Assembly: GCF_014490035.1 (NCBI RefSeq)
Contig: NZ_CP061008.1
Location: forward strand, 5,766,001 to 5,830,000
DNA: 64,000 nt
Origin: Achromobacter xylosoxidans
GTDB taxonomy: Bacteria; Pseudomonadota; Gammaproteobacteria; Burkholderiales; Burkholderiaceae_B
Direction of reading: 5' to 3'
Below the pieces are notes generated by a model, which was not told where the DNA came from, did no database searches, and saw nothing but the letters and a program-made list of their open reading frames with translations. Positions 37,629-46,346 of this stretch are shown here, piece after piece; the stretch's first letter is position 1, and each line of letters starts with the position of its first letter. The position numbers and the translations under genes are program-made.

Positions 37629-38819
37629 CTAGGAAAGGTGGGCGTCGAAGGCTTGTTGCAGGTCCGCGATGATGTCCGCCGGTTCCTCTAGGCCGATGTG
37701 AAAGCGGCACATGGCCCCGCGCGCCTTCCAGTCCGACAGACTGCGCGCCGACACCATATTCATGGGAACAACAAGGCTCTCGAATCCGCCCCAGGATGCG
37801 CCAATGCCAAAAAGGCGCAGCGCGTCGATCATGGCCTCCATCTGCCGTGCGCTGATATCCGCCTTGAATTCCACCGATACCAGGCCATTGCTGCCCTTGA
37901 AGTCTCGCTGGAAGATCCCGGCCTGCTCGCCCTCGGCCAAGCCTGCGGCGTAGACGCGGGCGACGCGTGGATCATTGCGCAACCAATCGGCCACCCGCAG
38001 CATGTTTTCCTGGTGAGTGCGCATGCGTACTGGCAGTGTGCGCAGGCCGCGCAGCATCAGCCAGGCGTCATCGGCGCCGACAGTCTGGCCATAGTTGACC
38101 TGCACCGTCTCCATCTCCTGCCAGACTTCCTTGGTAGTGACCACGGTACCCATCATGATGTCGGCATGGCCGCTAAGGTACTTGGTGGCCGCCATCAGCG
38201 AGATGTCTGCTCCCAGCGCCAGCGGTTGATGCAGAATGCCAGAGCCCCACGTGTTGTCGACAACCAGCAGGCAGCCATGCTGCCTGGCCAGCGCCGACAC
38301 CTTGCGCAAATCCATCAGCTCATAGATCAACGAGCTGGGATTCTCGGCATAGATCATGCGCGTATTGGGCTGAATCTTCTCGGCCAGATCGCTGCCATCC
38401 GGACGATAGAAGCTGTGCGTGATGCCCAGGCGAGACAGGCTTTGCGCACACAGTGCGCGTGCCGGCTCGTAGACGCCGTCGGTGATCAGCACGTGGTCGC
38501 CGGACTTTAGATAGGCCAGGAATACCATGGCGATGGCCGCCAGACCGGTCGGGAAGACCTTGGCGCGATAGCCGCCTTCCAACAGGACCAGGGCATCTTC
38601 CAGCGCATAGGTGCTGTCCGTGCCGCGTGCGCCGTACGAGGCCAGGCGTTCCTGGTCGCGCCGCTGACGCGTGTCGCGCCATTCGCCCACGCTGTTAAAC
38701 ACATAGGTGCTCGCACGCGTGACGGGCGTGTTGACCCAGCCTTGATGGGGACGGCCCGCGCGCAGCAGACGAGTGTTGAAGCCATCTTCTTGCGCAGGCG
38801 TGGTCTGATCCTTGAGCAT
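37629..38819 (-). CDS. Cystathionine beta-lyase-like PLP enzyme (MetC type), copy A
   Basis: 396 residues from ATG 38819, eight bases after the CDO-like stop. Cys/Met-metabolism PLP family. PLP lysine K213 in AATKYLSGHAD, D188 in VVDNTWGSG, Tyr pair Y62 in SYGARGT and Y117 in TDGVYEPA. GASWGGFESL near the C-terminus carries the Trp typical of MetC-type beta-lyases, separating them from gamma-synthases. The enzyme should split a C-S bond beta to an amino acid carbon, giving a thiol or H2S, pyruvate and ammonia. The neighbours make catabolism of an imported cysteine conjugate more likely than methionine synthesis. Confidence 0.88.
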   Translation of the reverse strand: MLKDQTTPAQEDGFNTRLLRAGRPHQGWVNTPVTRASTYVFNSVGEWRDTRQRRDQERLASYGARGTDSTYALEDALVLLEGGYRAKVFPTGLAAIAMVFLAYLKSGDHVLITDGVYEPARALCAQSLSRLGITHSFYRPDGSDLAEKIQPNTRMIYAENPSSLIYELMDLRKVSALARQHGCLLVVDNTWGSGILHQPLALGADISLMAATKYLSGHADIMMGTVVTTKEVWQEMETVQVNYGQTVGADDAWLMLRGLRTLPVRMRTHQENMLRVADWLRNDPRVARVYAAGLAEGEQAGIFQRDFKGSNGLVSVEFKADISARQMEAMIDALRLFGIGASWGGFESLVVPMNMVSARSLSDWKARGAMCRFHIGLEEPADIIADLQQAFDAHLS

Positions 38820-38827
38820 GGCGCGCC

Positions 38828-39418
38828 TCACTTGCGGGTTTGCACGCCGATAGCCATTTGCTGGCAAGTGCCATTCTCCAAATCGAAGGAGATGCGGCGA
38901 TCCAGCGTTTCCAGCGCGCGGCCGTAGAAGTGCAGATGACGGATCACGTCCTGGCCTTCGATATGTACGGCATGGATGTCATCGGCCATCAGCGCAATGC
39001 CGCTTCCTGGCTCGACTACCACGGTGCCGGTCTTTTCCAGCTGCGCGCGCCCGGGCTCGCTGCCGTCATCCTTGCGATCATAGGTGTAGTTCAGCTCCAC
39101 GCCTTCGACCGCGGCGATACATGCCCAGGTCGTATGGTTATGCGGCACGATTTTTTTGCCCGGGCGCATGACGTTCAGGTACAGCGCATACGACTTGTCG
39201 GCATCTTCCTGGATCAGGTAGCGGGCCTGCAGCTCACCGGCTTCAGGCGCCGGGTAGTGCGACTCGTCCCACCAGTCTTTGTTTGCGGCCAGACCGATCA
39301 GTTTGGACAGCGTTTTTTCCAACGTCGCCCGGTTTTCACCTTCTTGGCTGAACAGCGTCTTGACCTGTTCGATGGTGGTGCCGATCTGTTCCGATCCCGG
39401 GTTTTTTTGCTGCGGCAT
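38828..39418 (-). CDS. Cysteine dioxygenase-like cupin (thiol dioxygenase), copy A
   Basis: 196 residues. Cupin of the cysteine dioxygenase family, which adds O2 to a thiol giving a sulfinate. By hand alignment with mammalian CDO: iron ligands H93 and H95 in PHNHTTWAC, third ligand H149 in DDIHAV, C100 at the position of the crosslinked Cys93, Y165 in [10 protein letters not shown] at the position of Tyr157, and R66 in QARYLI at the position of substrate-binding Arg60. Same length and ungapped alignment with copy B (40928-41518). Preceded by AAGGAG. First gene of the copy A cluster. Confidence 0.85.
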   Translation of the reverse strand: MPQQKNPGSEQIGTTIEQVKTLFSQEGENRATLEKTLSKLIGLAANKDWWDESHYPAPEAGELQARYLIQEDADKSYALYLNVMRPGKKIVPHNHTTWACIAAVEGVELNYTYDRKDDGSEPGRAQLEKTGTVVVEPGSGIALMADDIHAVHIEGQDVIRHLHFYGRALETLDRRISFDLENGTCQQMAIGVQTRK

Positions 39419-39970
39419 TGCGAATCTCCTTGTAGAACGGCGTATGAGTTGCAGCCGATCTTAAAGAGCCATGCCCAGCCATTCAAATTAATGTTGCAGG
39501 AAAATGTATTGAAAAAGCTAATGGATTGCCTGTCGTCATAGAGTGAGAGAGCCAGCGCCGCGAGCGCTTGATTTCTTTCGGTAAGGGTAAGTACTAGATC
39601 GTTGACAGCGAATTTGCCACCGATGACAGCCCTGTGATTGTGCAGGAACCGTAATGGATTTTGAGGTGGCGCTTTGCAGTGGACGTACAGGGAAATCGGA
39701 CGATCTCCAGCGAAGGTTGAACTGGTTGAAATTCGCTCTAAATCAGTAAGCGTGCTGATTTTTGCTGAACTGGTGGACGCAACGCTCTGTACTGGTACTG
39801 CGCCGACATCTCGATGCTGTCTGCCAGACAAGCGCTCTGTTGTTTGGCGAAGAACCGAGAGCAGTACATTTCCGGCGCGGTATCGAACGCGGCCCGTGAT
39901 GTAGCCGCAGCGACGCGCTATTGCGCCTGAGATTTGAGGCCCGCCGCTGTTCTTTGAGCTGCGTGAGCCA
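39419..39970. other. 552-bp gene-free tract between the two sulfur modules
   Basis: No gene is supported on either strand; the open frames here are short and do not look like known proteins. It is one of the most AT-rich parts of the window. It contains the presumed promoter of the copy A cluster at its left end (listed separately). The rest (about 39540-39960) holds nothing I recognise; it may be decayed sequence left from the event that brought the two modules together. Confidence 0.5.
39458..39486 (-). promoter_or_regulatory. Candidate sigma-70 promoter of the copy A cluster
   Basis: On the minus strand TTGAAT (39486-39481) and TAAGAT (39463-39458) are separated by 17 bp, each matching four of six consensus bases. 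It lies 40 bp upstream of the CDO-like start codon, in an AT-rich tract. Confidence 0.42.
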
Positions 39971-40831
39971 TTACGCGCCGCTGAAGCGCACGCGGGCCTG
40001 GAGGCTCTCGAAGACCTGCCGGATCACCGGATTGACTACGTGGCTGCGAATGTAGAGCCTATAGACCAGGTCCGGCAGCGGCGGCATGTTGTCGCCTGCA
40101 CCCAGCACGCGCAGACCCGGATCGAGCTGCTCCACACCGCGAGCCGTGACGCCCAGTCCGGCGCGCAGCGCCGCGCGGATGCCGACCAGGCTGGTCGAGG
40201 TATGGCTGGGCGTCCAGGGAATGCCGGCGGTGTCCAGGGCTTCGCAGGCCAGCCGGCGAAAGATGCTCGGGCCGTCCGCCATCACCAGCGGTATGGGCTT
40301 GAACGGATCGTGCGCATAGTTGGCGCCGCACAACCAGACGGTGGGGCTGGAGCGCAGGACAAAGCCCTCGAAGGCCTCGTCCTCGCGGTTGGAGATCACC
40401 ATGTCCATCTCGCCCTGCTTGAGCGATTCCATCAGGAACGGGCTGCGCCCGACATGGAGATCGAACTGCATGCCGGGAAAATTCAATGCAATTTCCTGCA
40501 GCACGGGTGGCAGCATGGTGTCGGCCGTGTCGTGGGGCGCGCCGATGCGCACCAGGCCCTGAACCTGCCGGTGCTGCAAATTTCTAAGCGCCTCGTCATG
40601 GATCGCGAGCATATGCAACGCATAGCCCAGCAGACGCCGGCCATGATCGGTCAGGCGCTTCTGCCGCCCTTGTTTCTCGAATAGTTCATGACCAACCTTG
40701 TCTTCCAGGCGCTGCATCTGCTGCGTGATGGTGGACTGCGTGCGCCCGAGCTGCAACGCAGCCGCGGCGAAGCTGCCTTTGTTCGCGATGGTCGCCAAAG
40801 TCCGCAGAAGTTCCAGATCAAGCATGTCCAT
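39971..40831 (-). CDS. LysR-family regulator, copy B of the sulfur module
   Basis: 286 residues from ATG 40831; a second ATG two codons on (40825) is equally plausible. N-terminal winged HTH (LELLRTLATIANKGSFAAAA, TQSTITQQMQRLE) and effector domain. Paralogue of the copy A LysR. It is divergent from the copy B operon, and a TACTT-N11-AAGTA inverted repeat sits at its start, a typical LysR arrangement. Its stop faces the AT-rich spacer. Confidence 0.93.
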   Translation of the reverse strand: MDMLDLELLRTLATIANKGSFAAAALQLGRTQSTITQQMQRLEDKVGHELFEKQGRQKRLTDHGRRLLGYALHMLAIHDEALRNLQHRQVQGLVRIGAPHDTADTMLPPVLQEIALNFPGMQFDLHVGRSPFLMESLKQGEMDMVISNREDEAFEGFVLRSSPTVWLCGANYAHDPFKPIPLVMADGPSIFRRLACEALDTAGIPWTPSHTSTSLVGIRAALRAGLGVTARGVEQLDPGLRVLGAGDNMPPLPDLVYRLYIRSHVVNPVIRQVFESLQARVRFSGA

Positions 40832-40852
40832 ACTTTAATTATATTGAAGTAT
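40830..40852. promoter_or_regulatory. LysR-type binding site (ATACTT-N11-AAGTAT)
   Basis: Perfect 6-bp inverted repeat ATACTT/AAGTAT with an 11-base AT-rich spacer, containing the T-N11-A core of LysR boxes, at 40830-40852 between the divergent lysR and CDO-like genes. On the minus strand the spacer contains TATAAT (40843-40838), a possible -10 for lysR, so binding could also autoregulate. Confidence 0.6.
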
Positions 40853-40927
40853 TAACTTGAACTCCCCAGATTGTTTGACATCGGGCGCGGGACTAAATTG
40901 GCCTTCAACGACCAGAAGGAGCCCGTC

Positions 40928-41518
40928 TTGAACAACATTGCTGAGCGACGAGAACAAGCCGTGGCCTCGGCTGTTTCCGCCATGAGGAGTGCCATCGGCG
41001 CCGGTCCAGCCACGCGCGAAAACCTGGACGCGGTATTGCACCAGTTGCTGGATCTCGCGGCACGGCGAGATCTGTGGCAACCCGCCGATTACCCAGCTCC
41101 CGAGGCCCGCGAGCACCAGGCACGCTATCTGATCGCCGAGGATCCAGACCATAGCTACGCGCTGTATCTCAATGTGATGCGCCCCGTCAAACGCATCGCG
41201 CCACACAATCACACGACCTGGGCCTGTATCGCCGCCGTGGAGGGTAGCGAGCACAACCGCGTCTATGAACGCTCCGACGACGGTACGGTGCCCGGCGTCG
41301 GAACGCTGCGCGAGACCGAGATGGTGATGGTGACGCCGGGACAGGGCATCGCGCTGATGCCCAACGATATCCATTCGGTGGAAATCCGCGGCGCGCAAAT
41401 CATTCGCCATTTACACGTGTATGGCCGAGCGCTGGAAACCCTGAACGAGCGCGTCAGTTACGACCTGGAAACTGGCACCTACCGGACCATGCCGATCGGC
41501 GTACAGACACGCCGCTGA
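40928..41518 (+). CDS. Cysteine dioxygenase-like cupin (thiol dioxygenase), copy B
   Basis: 196 residues from TTG 40928, chosen because AGGAG lies seven bases upstream and because the product then has exactly the length of copy A and aligns with it without gaps. Same predicted active site: R66, H93, H95, C100, H149, Y165. From residue 55 on most positions are identical to copy A (for example [10 protein letters not shown] and the [14 protein letters not shown] block). An in-frame start at 40871 would add residues with no counterpart. First gene of a forward cluster of six. Confidence 0.85.
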   Translation: MNNIAERREQAVASAVSAMRSAIGAGPATRENLDAVLHQLLDLAARRDLWQPADYPAPEAREHQARYLIAEDPDHSYALYLNVMRPVKRIAPHNHTTWACIAAVEGSEHNRVYERSDDGTVPGVGTLRETEMVMVTPGQGIALMPNDIHSVEIRGAQIIRHLHVYGRALETLNERVSYDLETGTYRTMPIGVQTRR

Positions 41519-41590
41519 GCGCAGCACCGGATCTCCACCGCGTGCGTGCGCGTCAGTGCATCACTCTGCCTCCATCTACCGACTCCCTTC

Positions 41591-43162
41591 ATGCCTATTT
41601 CCGTTTCCGCTTCCACCCTCAAATCCTGGCTGCACGATGGCAGGGAGATCGCCTTGCTCGATGTGCGCGAGCACGGCCAATACGGCGAATCGCACCTGTT
41701 CTATGCGACCTCGCTGCCCTATAGCCGGCTGGAGCTGGAGATTGCACGCCTGGTGCCGCGCAAGCAGGCTCGCGTCGTGGTGTATGACGGAGGCGAAGGC
41801 GGCAGCGCGGGCGTGGCCGAGCGCGCGCGCCTGCGCCTGGAGGCGCTGGGCTACACGCAGGTCGCCATTCTGGAAGGCGGCACCCGCGCCTGGCGCGGGG
41901 CGGGCTATCAATTGTTCGCCGGCGTGAACCTGCCATCCAAGACTTTCGGCGAGCTCGCAGAACACGTCTATCGGACACCCCGTATCACCGCGCGGCAGTT
42001 GGCGCAGAAGCAGGCCGAGGGAGCGCCGTTGGTGGTGCTGGATGGGCGTCCCGTGTCGGAGTTCGGCAAGATGAATATTCCGGGCGCCATCTGCTGCCCA
42101 AACGGCGAGCTGGCCTATCGCATCCGCAACCTGGCGCCCGACGAGTCGACGCCTATCGTCATCAATTGCGCCGGCCGGACGCGCTCGATCATCGGCGCGC
42201 AGACCTTGATCAACCTAGGTGTTCCCAACCCAATCTACGCGCTGGAAAACGGCACGCAGGGCTGGTATCTGGCAGACCTGCCGCTCGAGCATGGTGGAAC
42301 CCGGCGCTATGCCGACGACTCCGGCGGACAGTCCCTGCAGACGCAGGCCCGGGCCCTGGCGGCGCGCTTCGACGTGCCCTACGTGGACGCGCCAACCGTA
42401 AGGACCTGGTTCCAGGACGTCGGACGTTCCCTCTTTCTCTGCGACGTGCGCACGCCGGAAGAGTTCAAGGCCGGGTCGCTACAGGGCGCGCAGCATACGC
42501 CGGGCGGCCAATTGATGCAGGCGAGCGACCAGTATGTCGGCGTGCGCGGCGCGCGCCTGGTGCTCTTCGACAGCGACGGTGTGCGCGCGCCCGTAGTTGC
42601 GAGCTGGCTGCGCCAGATGGGCCATGACGCCTGCGTGCTGGCCGGCGGGCTGAACAGCGGCCTGGCGCTGGATGTCGAAGCAAGCCCGCCCGCTCCGGCG
42701 CTGGCCAGCATCTCGGTGCCGGAATTGGCGCGGCGCCTGCAACGGCAGGACGTGGCGGTGGTGGACCTGCGTCCAGGCATGCGCTACCGGGCCGCGCACA
42801 TACCCGGCGCGCGCTGGTCGATCGGCCCAAACCTGGCGCGCGACCTCGTAGCCGAACCCTGCCAGATCGTGCTGGTCGCGGACGAGGCCGAGCTGGCGCA
42901 ATGGGCTTCGCTGGAACTTCCCCAGGCACCGCTGCTGCTCGAGGGCGGCATGGGCGCCTGGCAGCAGGCGGCCATGCCGGTCGAATCGAGCCCTGATCGC
43001 CCATCGGATGAAGCATGCGTTGATTACCTGTTCTTTGTGCACGACCGGCACGATGGCAACAAGGAGGCGGCCCGCCAATACCTGGCCTGGGAAACCGGTC
43101 TGGTACCCCTGCTCGACGAGCGGGAATTGGCGGCCTTCCGCCTGCCACCCGCCGCCAACTAA
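41591..43162 (+). CDS. Four-domain rhodanese-like sulfurtransferase, copy B
   Basis: 523 residues from ATG 41591; an in-frame GTG at 41546 gives an unconserved extension. Four rhodanese units as in copy A, with the single catalytic cysteine C193 in INCAGRTR of unit 2. Unit 1 has YDGGEG, unit 3 FDSDG, unit 4 VADEAE instead of a cysteine loop. The non-rhodanese tail YLFFVHDRHDGNKEAARQYL is also conserved. Copies A and B share the blocks LLDVREHGQYGE, LPSKTFGELAEH and ALENGTQGWYL. Lies 72 bp after the CDO-like gene. Confidence 0.9.
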   Translation: MPISVSASTLKSWLHDGREIALLDVREHGQYGESHLFYATSLPYSRLELEIARLVPRKQARVVVYDGGEGGSAGVAERARLRLEALGYTQVAILEGGTRAWRGAGYQLFAGVNLPSKTFGELAEHVYRTPRITARQLAQKQAEGAPLVVLDGRPVSEFGKMNIPGAICCPNGELAYRIRNLAPDESTPIVINCAGRTRSIIGAQTLINLGVPNPIYALENGTQGWYLADLPLEHGGTRRYADDSGGQSLQTQARALAARFDVPYVDAPTVRTWFQDVGRSLFLCDVRTPEEFKAGSLQGAQHTPGGQLMQASDQYVGVRGARLVLFDSDGVRAPVVASWLRQMGHDACVLAGGLNSGLALDVEASPPAPALASISVPELARRLQRQDVAVVDLRPGMRYRAAHIPGARWSIGPNLARDLVAEPCQIVLVADEAELAQWASLELPQAPLLLEGGMGAWQQAAMPVESSPDRPSDEACVDYLFFVHDRHDGNKEAARQYLAWETGLVPLLDERELAAFRLPPAAN

Positions 43163-43267
43163 CCCACGCCACGCATGGCTGCCATAACCGGCAGGTAGCA
43201 ACATCATGCGCACGATCTTCTTCCCGATCCGATCTCTGTCAACCCCGTCAGTCCAGATGGTTTCACG

Positions 43268-44473
43268 ATGAAAGACGAACACTCTCTGTCCAGGAAATGG
43301 AGTACGCAAACCCGCCTGTCCCACACTGGAAAGGCCCCGGCGTACATCGGTGGCACGGCCGTCAACCCGTCGATCGTGCGTGCCAGCACGGTCGTCTTCG
43401 AAAATACCGCTCACCAGCGCGAAATGCGCGAGCGGCGGGGCCAGGAACGCATCTTCAGCTACGGCGCCCGCGGCACGCCCACCACCTTCGCGCTGGAGGA
43501 CGCAGTCAGCGAACTGGAGGGTGCCTACCGCACCCGCCTGCTCCCGACCGGACTGGCGGCCATCGGCATGACGTTGCTGAGTTACCTGCGGCCCGGCGAT
43601 CACGTGCTGCTGACCGACAGCGCCTATCAACCGGTGCGGCACATGGCGCAGCAGTTCCTGCAGCCCTACGGTATCGAGTACACCTTCTTCGCAGCCGACG
43701 GCAGCGATGCCGAGGCGAAGATGCGTCCCAACACCCGCATGCTCTACGCCGAGTGCCCCGGCTCGCTGGTCTACGAAATGTGCGACTTGCCCGCGCTCGC
43801 CGCCATGGCGCACGAACGCGGCGCGATCGTGGTGGCAGACAACACTTGGGGATCGGGCTACCAGTACCGGCCGTTGCTGCTGGGCGCGGACGTTTCGGTG
43901 ATGGCCGCGACCAAGTACCTATCCGGCCATTCGGACGTGATGATGGGAACCGTGGCTACGACCGAAGCAGCCTGGGGCGCGCTAGCCGAGCGCTGCGATG
44001 CCTTCGGCATGACTGTCAGCCCCGACGATGCGTGGCTGGTGCTGCGCGGCATGCGTACCCTGGCAGCGCGTCTCCAAATGCATGAACAGCACGCGCTGAC
44101 GGTGGCGAAGTGGTTGCTGGAGCAGCCGGCGGTGCGGACGGTATTCTGCCCAGCCCTGCCGTCGCATCCCGGACATGAATTGTGGCTGCGCGATTGCCAA
44201 GGCACCAATGGACTGGTGTCTTTCGAATTGCCCGAAGGCACACCTCAAGCCAACGTTGACCGCTTCATCGACAGCCTGCGGCTGTTCGGCTTGGGTGCAT
44301 CCTGGGGAGGCTACGAGAGCCTGGTCACAGGCGCGCACCTCACCCAGGCGCGTAGCGTCACAGACTGGAGCGGCCACGGGCCGGTGGTGCGCTTGCACAT
44401 CGGCCTCGAGAATCCGGCCGATCTCATCGAGGATCTCGCACAGGGCTTCGAACAGGCGGCTCTGGCGAAATAG
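43268..44473 (+). CDS. Cystathionine beta-lyase-like PLP enzyme (MetC type), copy B
   Basis: 401 residues. PLP lysine K217 in AATKYLSGHSD, D191 in VADNTWGSG, Y65 in SYGARGTPTT, Y120 in TDSAYQPV, and GASWGGYESL with the MetC-type Trp. Paralogue of copy A; in copy B the gene order is CDO-rhodanese-lyase rather than CDO-lyase-rhodanese. Predicted to cleave a C-S bond of a cysteine-derived substrate to a thiol, pyruvate and ammonia. 105 bp separate it from the rhodanese gene. Confidence 0.88.
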   Translation: MKDEHSLSRKWSTQTRLSHTGKAPAYIGGTAVNPSIVRASTVVFENTAHQREMRERRGQERIFSYGARGTPTTFALEDAVSELEGAYRTRLLPTGLAAIGMTLLSYLRPGDHVLLTDSAYQPVRHMAQQFLQPYGIEYTFFAADGSDAEAKMRPNTRMLYAECPGSLVYEMCDLPALAAMAHERGAIVVADNTWGSGYQYRPLLLGADVSVMAATKYLSGHSDVMMGTVATTEAAWGALAERCDAFGMTVSPDDAWLVLRGMRTLAARLQMHEQHALTVAKWLLEQPAVRTVFCPALPSHPGHELWLRDCQGTNGLVSFELPEGTPQANVDRFIDSLRLFGLGASWGGYESLVTGAHLTQARSVTDWSGHGPVVRLHIGLENPADLIEDLAQGFEQAALAK

Positions 44474-44559
44474 CGCGCGTCCACGGCTGCCGAGCGTCCG
44501 TCCGGTCGCGACAAGCACTCGCATACGGCGAGCGCATACACACACACAAGGAGAAAACC

Positions 44560-45543
44560 ATGAGAAATGCCTATTCCAGACTGCTCGCCGTGTCCGCTTG
44601 CGCTGTAGCAGCCTACTTCGGAGGCGCAGCCCAGGTCTGCGCCGCCTATCCGGAAAAGCCGATCACCATCACCGTACCGTTCCCCGCCGGAGGCGGCGTG
44701 GACGTGGTCGGCCGGCTCTACGCGCAGCAGATCACCGAGAGCACAGGGGCGAGCATCGTCGTGGAGAACCGTGCCGGCTCGGGCGGCATCATCGGCGTAG
44801 GTGCGATCGCTCGTTCGAAGGCGGACGGATACCAGTTCGTGATGGGCAGTCCGGGCAATATCAGTATTGCCCCGAGCGCCTACCGCTCGCTCAGCTACGA
44901 TCCCGCGAAAGACCTGCAGGCCGTGGCCATGGGCGTGCAGATGCCCATCCTGCTGGTGGCCAGGCCGGATGCGCCGTTCACCACAGTGGCCGAACTGATC
45001 AGCTACAGCAAGCAGAATCCGGGCAAGCTCACCTATGGTTCCGGGGGCACGGGGACCTCGCTGCACCTCGCGGGCGCCATGTTCGCCCAGATGGCTGGAA
45101 TTAACGCCCTGCACGTGCCGTATAAAGGCTCGACCCCGGCATTAATCGACTTGATGGGCGGGCGCGTCGACTATATGTTTGTCGACACGTCTGCGATGGC
45201 GAATGTGAACGCAGGAAAGATCAAGCTGCTGGCAGTCACCAGCGGCAAGCGTTCGACTTTGCTGCCGGATACACCGACGGTCGCGGAATCGGGGCTACCG
45301 GGCTACGAAGCCATCAATTGGTATGGTTTCTTCGCGCCCGCCGGCACACCTCCCGAAGCGGTGCAGTGGCTGCACGACAAGATACAGGCAGCCCTGGCCG
45401 AGCCAGCCTTGGTGAATAAGCTCAAGAGCCAGATGGTCGAGCTACCGCCCGCCATGGACAGCGCCGCCTTCGCCCAATTCGTTGCCGGCGATACAGCCAA
45501 GTGGTCGCAGCTGATCAAGGCAATGAACCTGAAGCTGGATTAA
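44560..45543 (+). CDS. Tripartite tricarboxylate transporter (Bug) substrate-binding protein
   Basis: 327 residues, preceded by AAGGAG. Signal peptide of about 29 residues (hydrophobic core LAVSACAVAAYFGGAA, cleavage near VCAA). Bug-family signatures: YPEKPITITVPFPAGGGVDVV at the mature start (cited here in part), a GSGGIIGVGAIA loop, and HVPYKGSTPALIDLMGGRVD. Bug proteins bind carboxylates in the periplasm; membrane components TctA/TctB are not encoded here, a common situation in Bordetella relatives. Placement in copy B suggests it binds the sulfur substrate. Confidence 0.93.
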   Translation: MRNAYSRLLAVSACAVAAYFGGAAQVCAAYPEKPITITVPFPAGGGVDVVGRLYAQQITESTGASIVVENRAGSGGIIGVGAIARSKADGYQFVMGSPGNISIAPSAYRSLSYDPAKDLQAVAMGVQMPILLVARPDAPFTTVAELISYSKQNPGKLTYGSGGTGTSLHLAGAMFAQMAGINALHVPYKGSTPALIDLMGGRVDYMFVDTSAMANVNAGKIKLLAVTSGKRSTLLPDTPTVAESGLPGYEAINWYGFFAPAGTPPEAVQWLHDKIQAALAEPALVNKLKSQMVELPPAMDSAAFAQFVAGDTAKWSQLIKAMNLKLD

Positions 45544-45557
45544 GGGCGGAGGCTCGC

Positions 45558-46346
45558 ATGATTCGTCCCGTCGCGCGCATCGGCGTGCTACTGCCGGAAG
45601 GCAATATCACCTGTGAAGTCGAGTTTCCCCGGTTGGGGCAGTCCGAAGCCAGCTTCCATTTCCAGCGGTTGCATCGCGACGGCGCGGCGCTATCGGCCGA
45701 GTCTCTGCTGACGCTGCATCGCGGTGTCGACGCGGCGCTGGCCGCGTTGCGCGACACGAGCCCGCGGGCGTATGTGTTTGCGTGCACGTCCGGCACCTTC
45801 CTGGCAGGACATGACAGGCATGACGATGCCGCTGCGCGGATCCGCGCAGCCACAGGGTGCCCGGCCATCACGACCGCCAGCGCGCTATTGCAGGCATGCA
45901 GCGCCCTGACCGTGCGTCGACTCCACATGCTGGCGCCATATCCCGACGCGATCACTCGCCAGGAGGCCGAATTCCTGGCATTTCACGGCGTCGACGCCAG
46001 CCACTACGACACCCTGGAATGTCGCGACGGCAATGCCATACGCGGATTGGACGAGAGCACGGTGTACCAGCGTCTGATGGCGCGCGCCGACGACGCGCGT
46101 CGCGCTGACGCTGTCTTCCTGAGTTGCACCAATATGCCAACGCTAGGTCTGATCGAAGCACTAGAAGCCGATCTGGGCGTGCCCGTTTTTTCGTCGAATA
46201 CCGCCACGGCCTGGGCGGGCCTACGACTGGCGGGCGTCGCCGGCGATACCCCAGCGATTGGCGTGCTCGGCCGGCAGGCACTGCCCGAGCGCGCGCACTT
46301 TTCTACCACTTTCGATACAAGGAACCATGATGGGCGTCATCCGTGA
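45558..46346 (+). CDS. Asp/Glu racemase superfamily, maleate isomerase/arylmalonate decarboxylase type
   Basis: 262 residues from ATG 45558, with GGAGG upstream. Two cysteines at the catalytic positions: C76 in FACTSGTFLAG and C190 in LSCTNMPTL, almost the positions known for maleate isomerase. The opening RIGVLLPEGNITCEVEF is typical of that branch, which also includes EutA of ectoine use. It could isomerise, racemise or decarboxylate a dicarboxylic or amino acid intermediate. It follows the Bug gene by 14 bp and overlaps the next gene by 20 bp, so it belongs to the same operon. Confidence 0.82.
   Translation: MIRPVARIGVLLPEGNITCEVEFPRLGQSEASFHFQRLHRDGAALSAESLLTLHRGVDAALAALRDTSPRAYVFACTSGTFLAGHDRHDDAAARIRAATGCPAITTASALLQACSALTVRRLHMLAPYPDAITRQEAEFLAFHGVDASHYDTLECRDGNAIRGLDESTVYQRLMARADDARRADAVFLSCTNMPTLGLIEALEADLGVPVFSSNTATAWAGLRLAGVAGDTPAIGVLGRQALPERAHFSTTFDTRNHDGRHP

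Noticed and set aside
39540..39905. Transposase remnant or small gene in the spacer between the modules
   Set aside because: Short frames on both strands lack any transposase motif (no DDE pattern, no terminal inverted repeats) and have no ribosome site.
40871..40927. Upstream start for the copy B CDO-like gene
   Set aside because: No ribosome site there, and the added residues have no match in copy A, whereas TTG 40928 has AGGAG and gives equal length.
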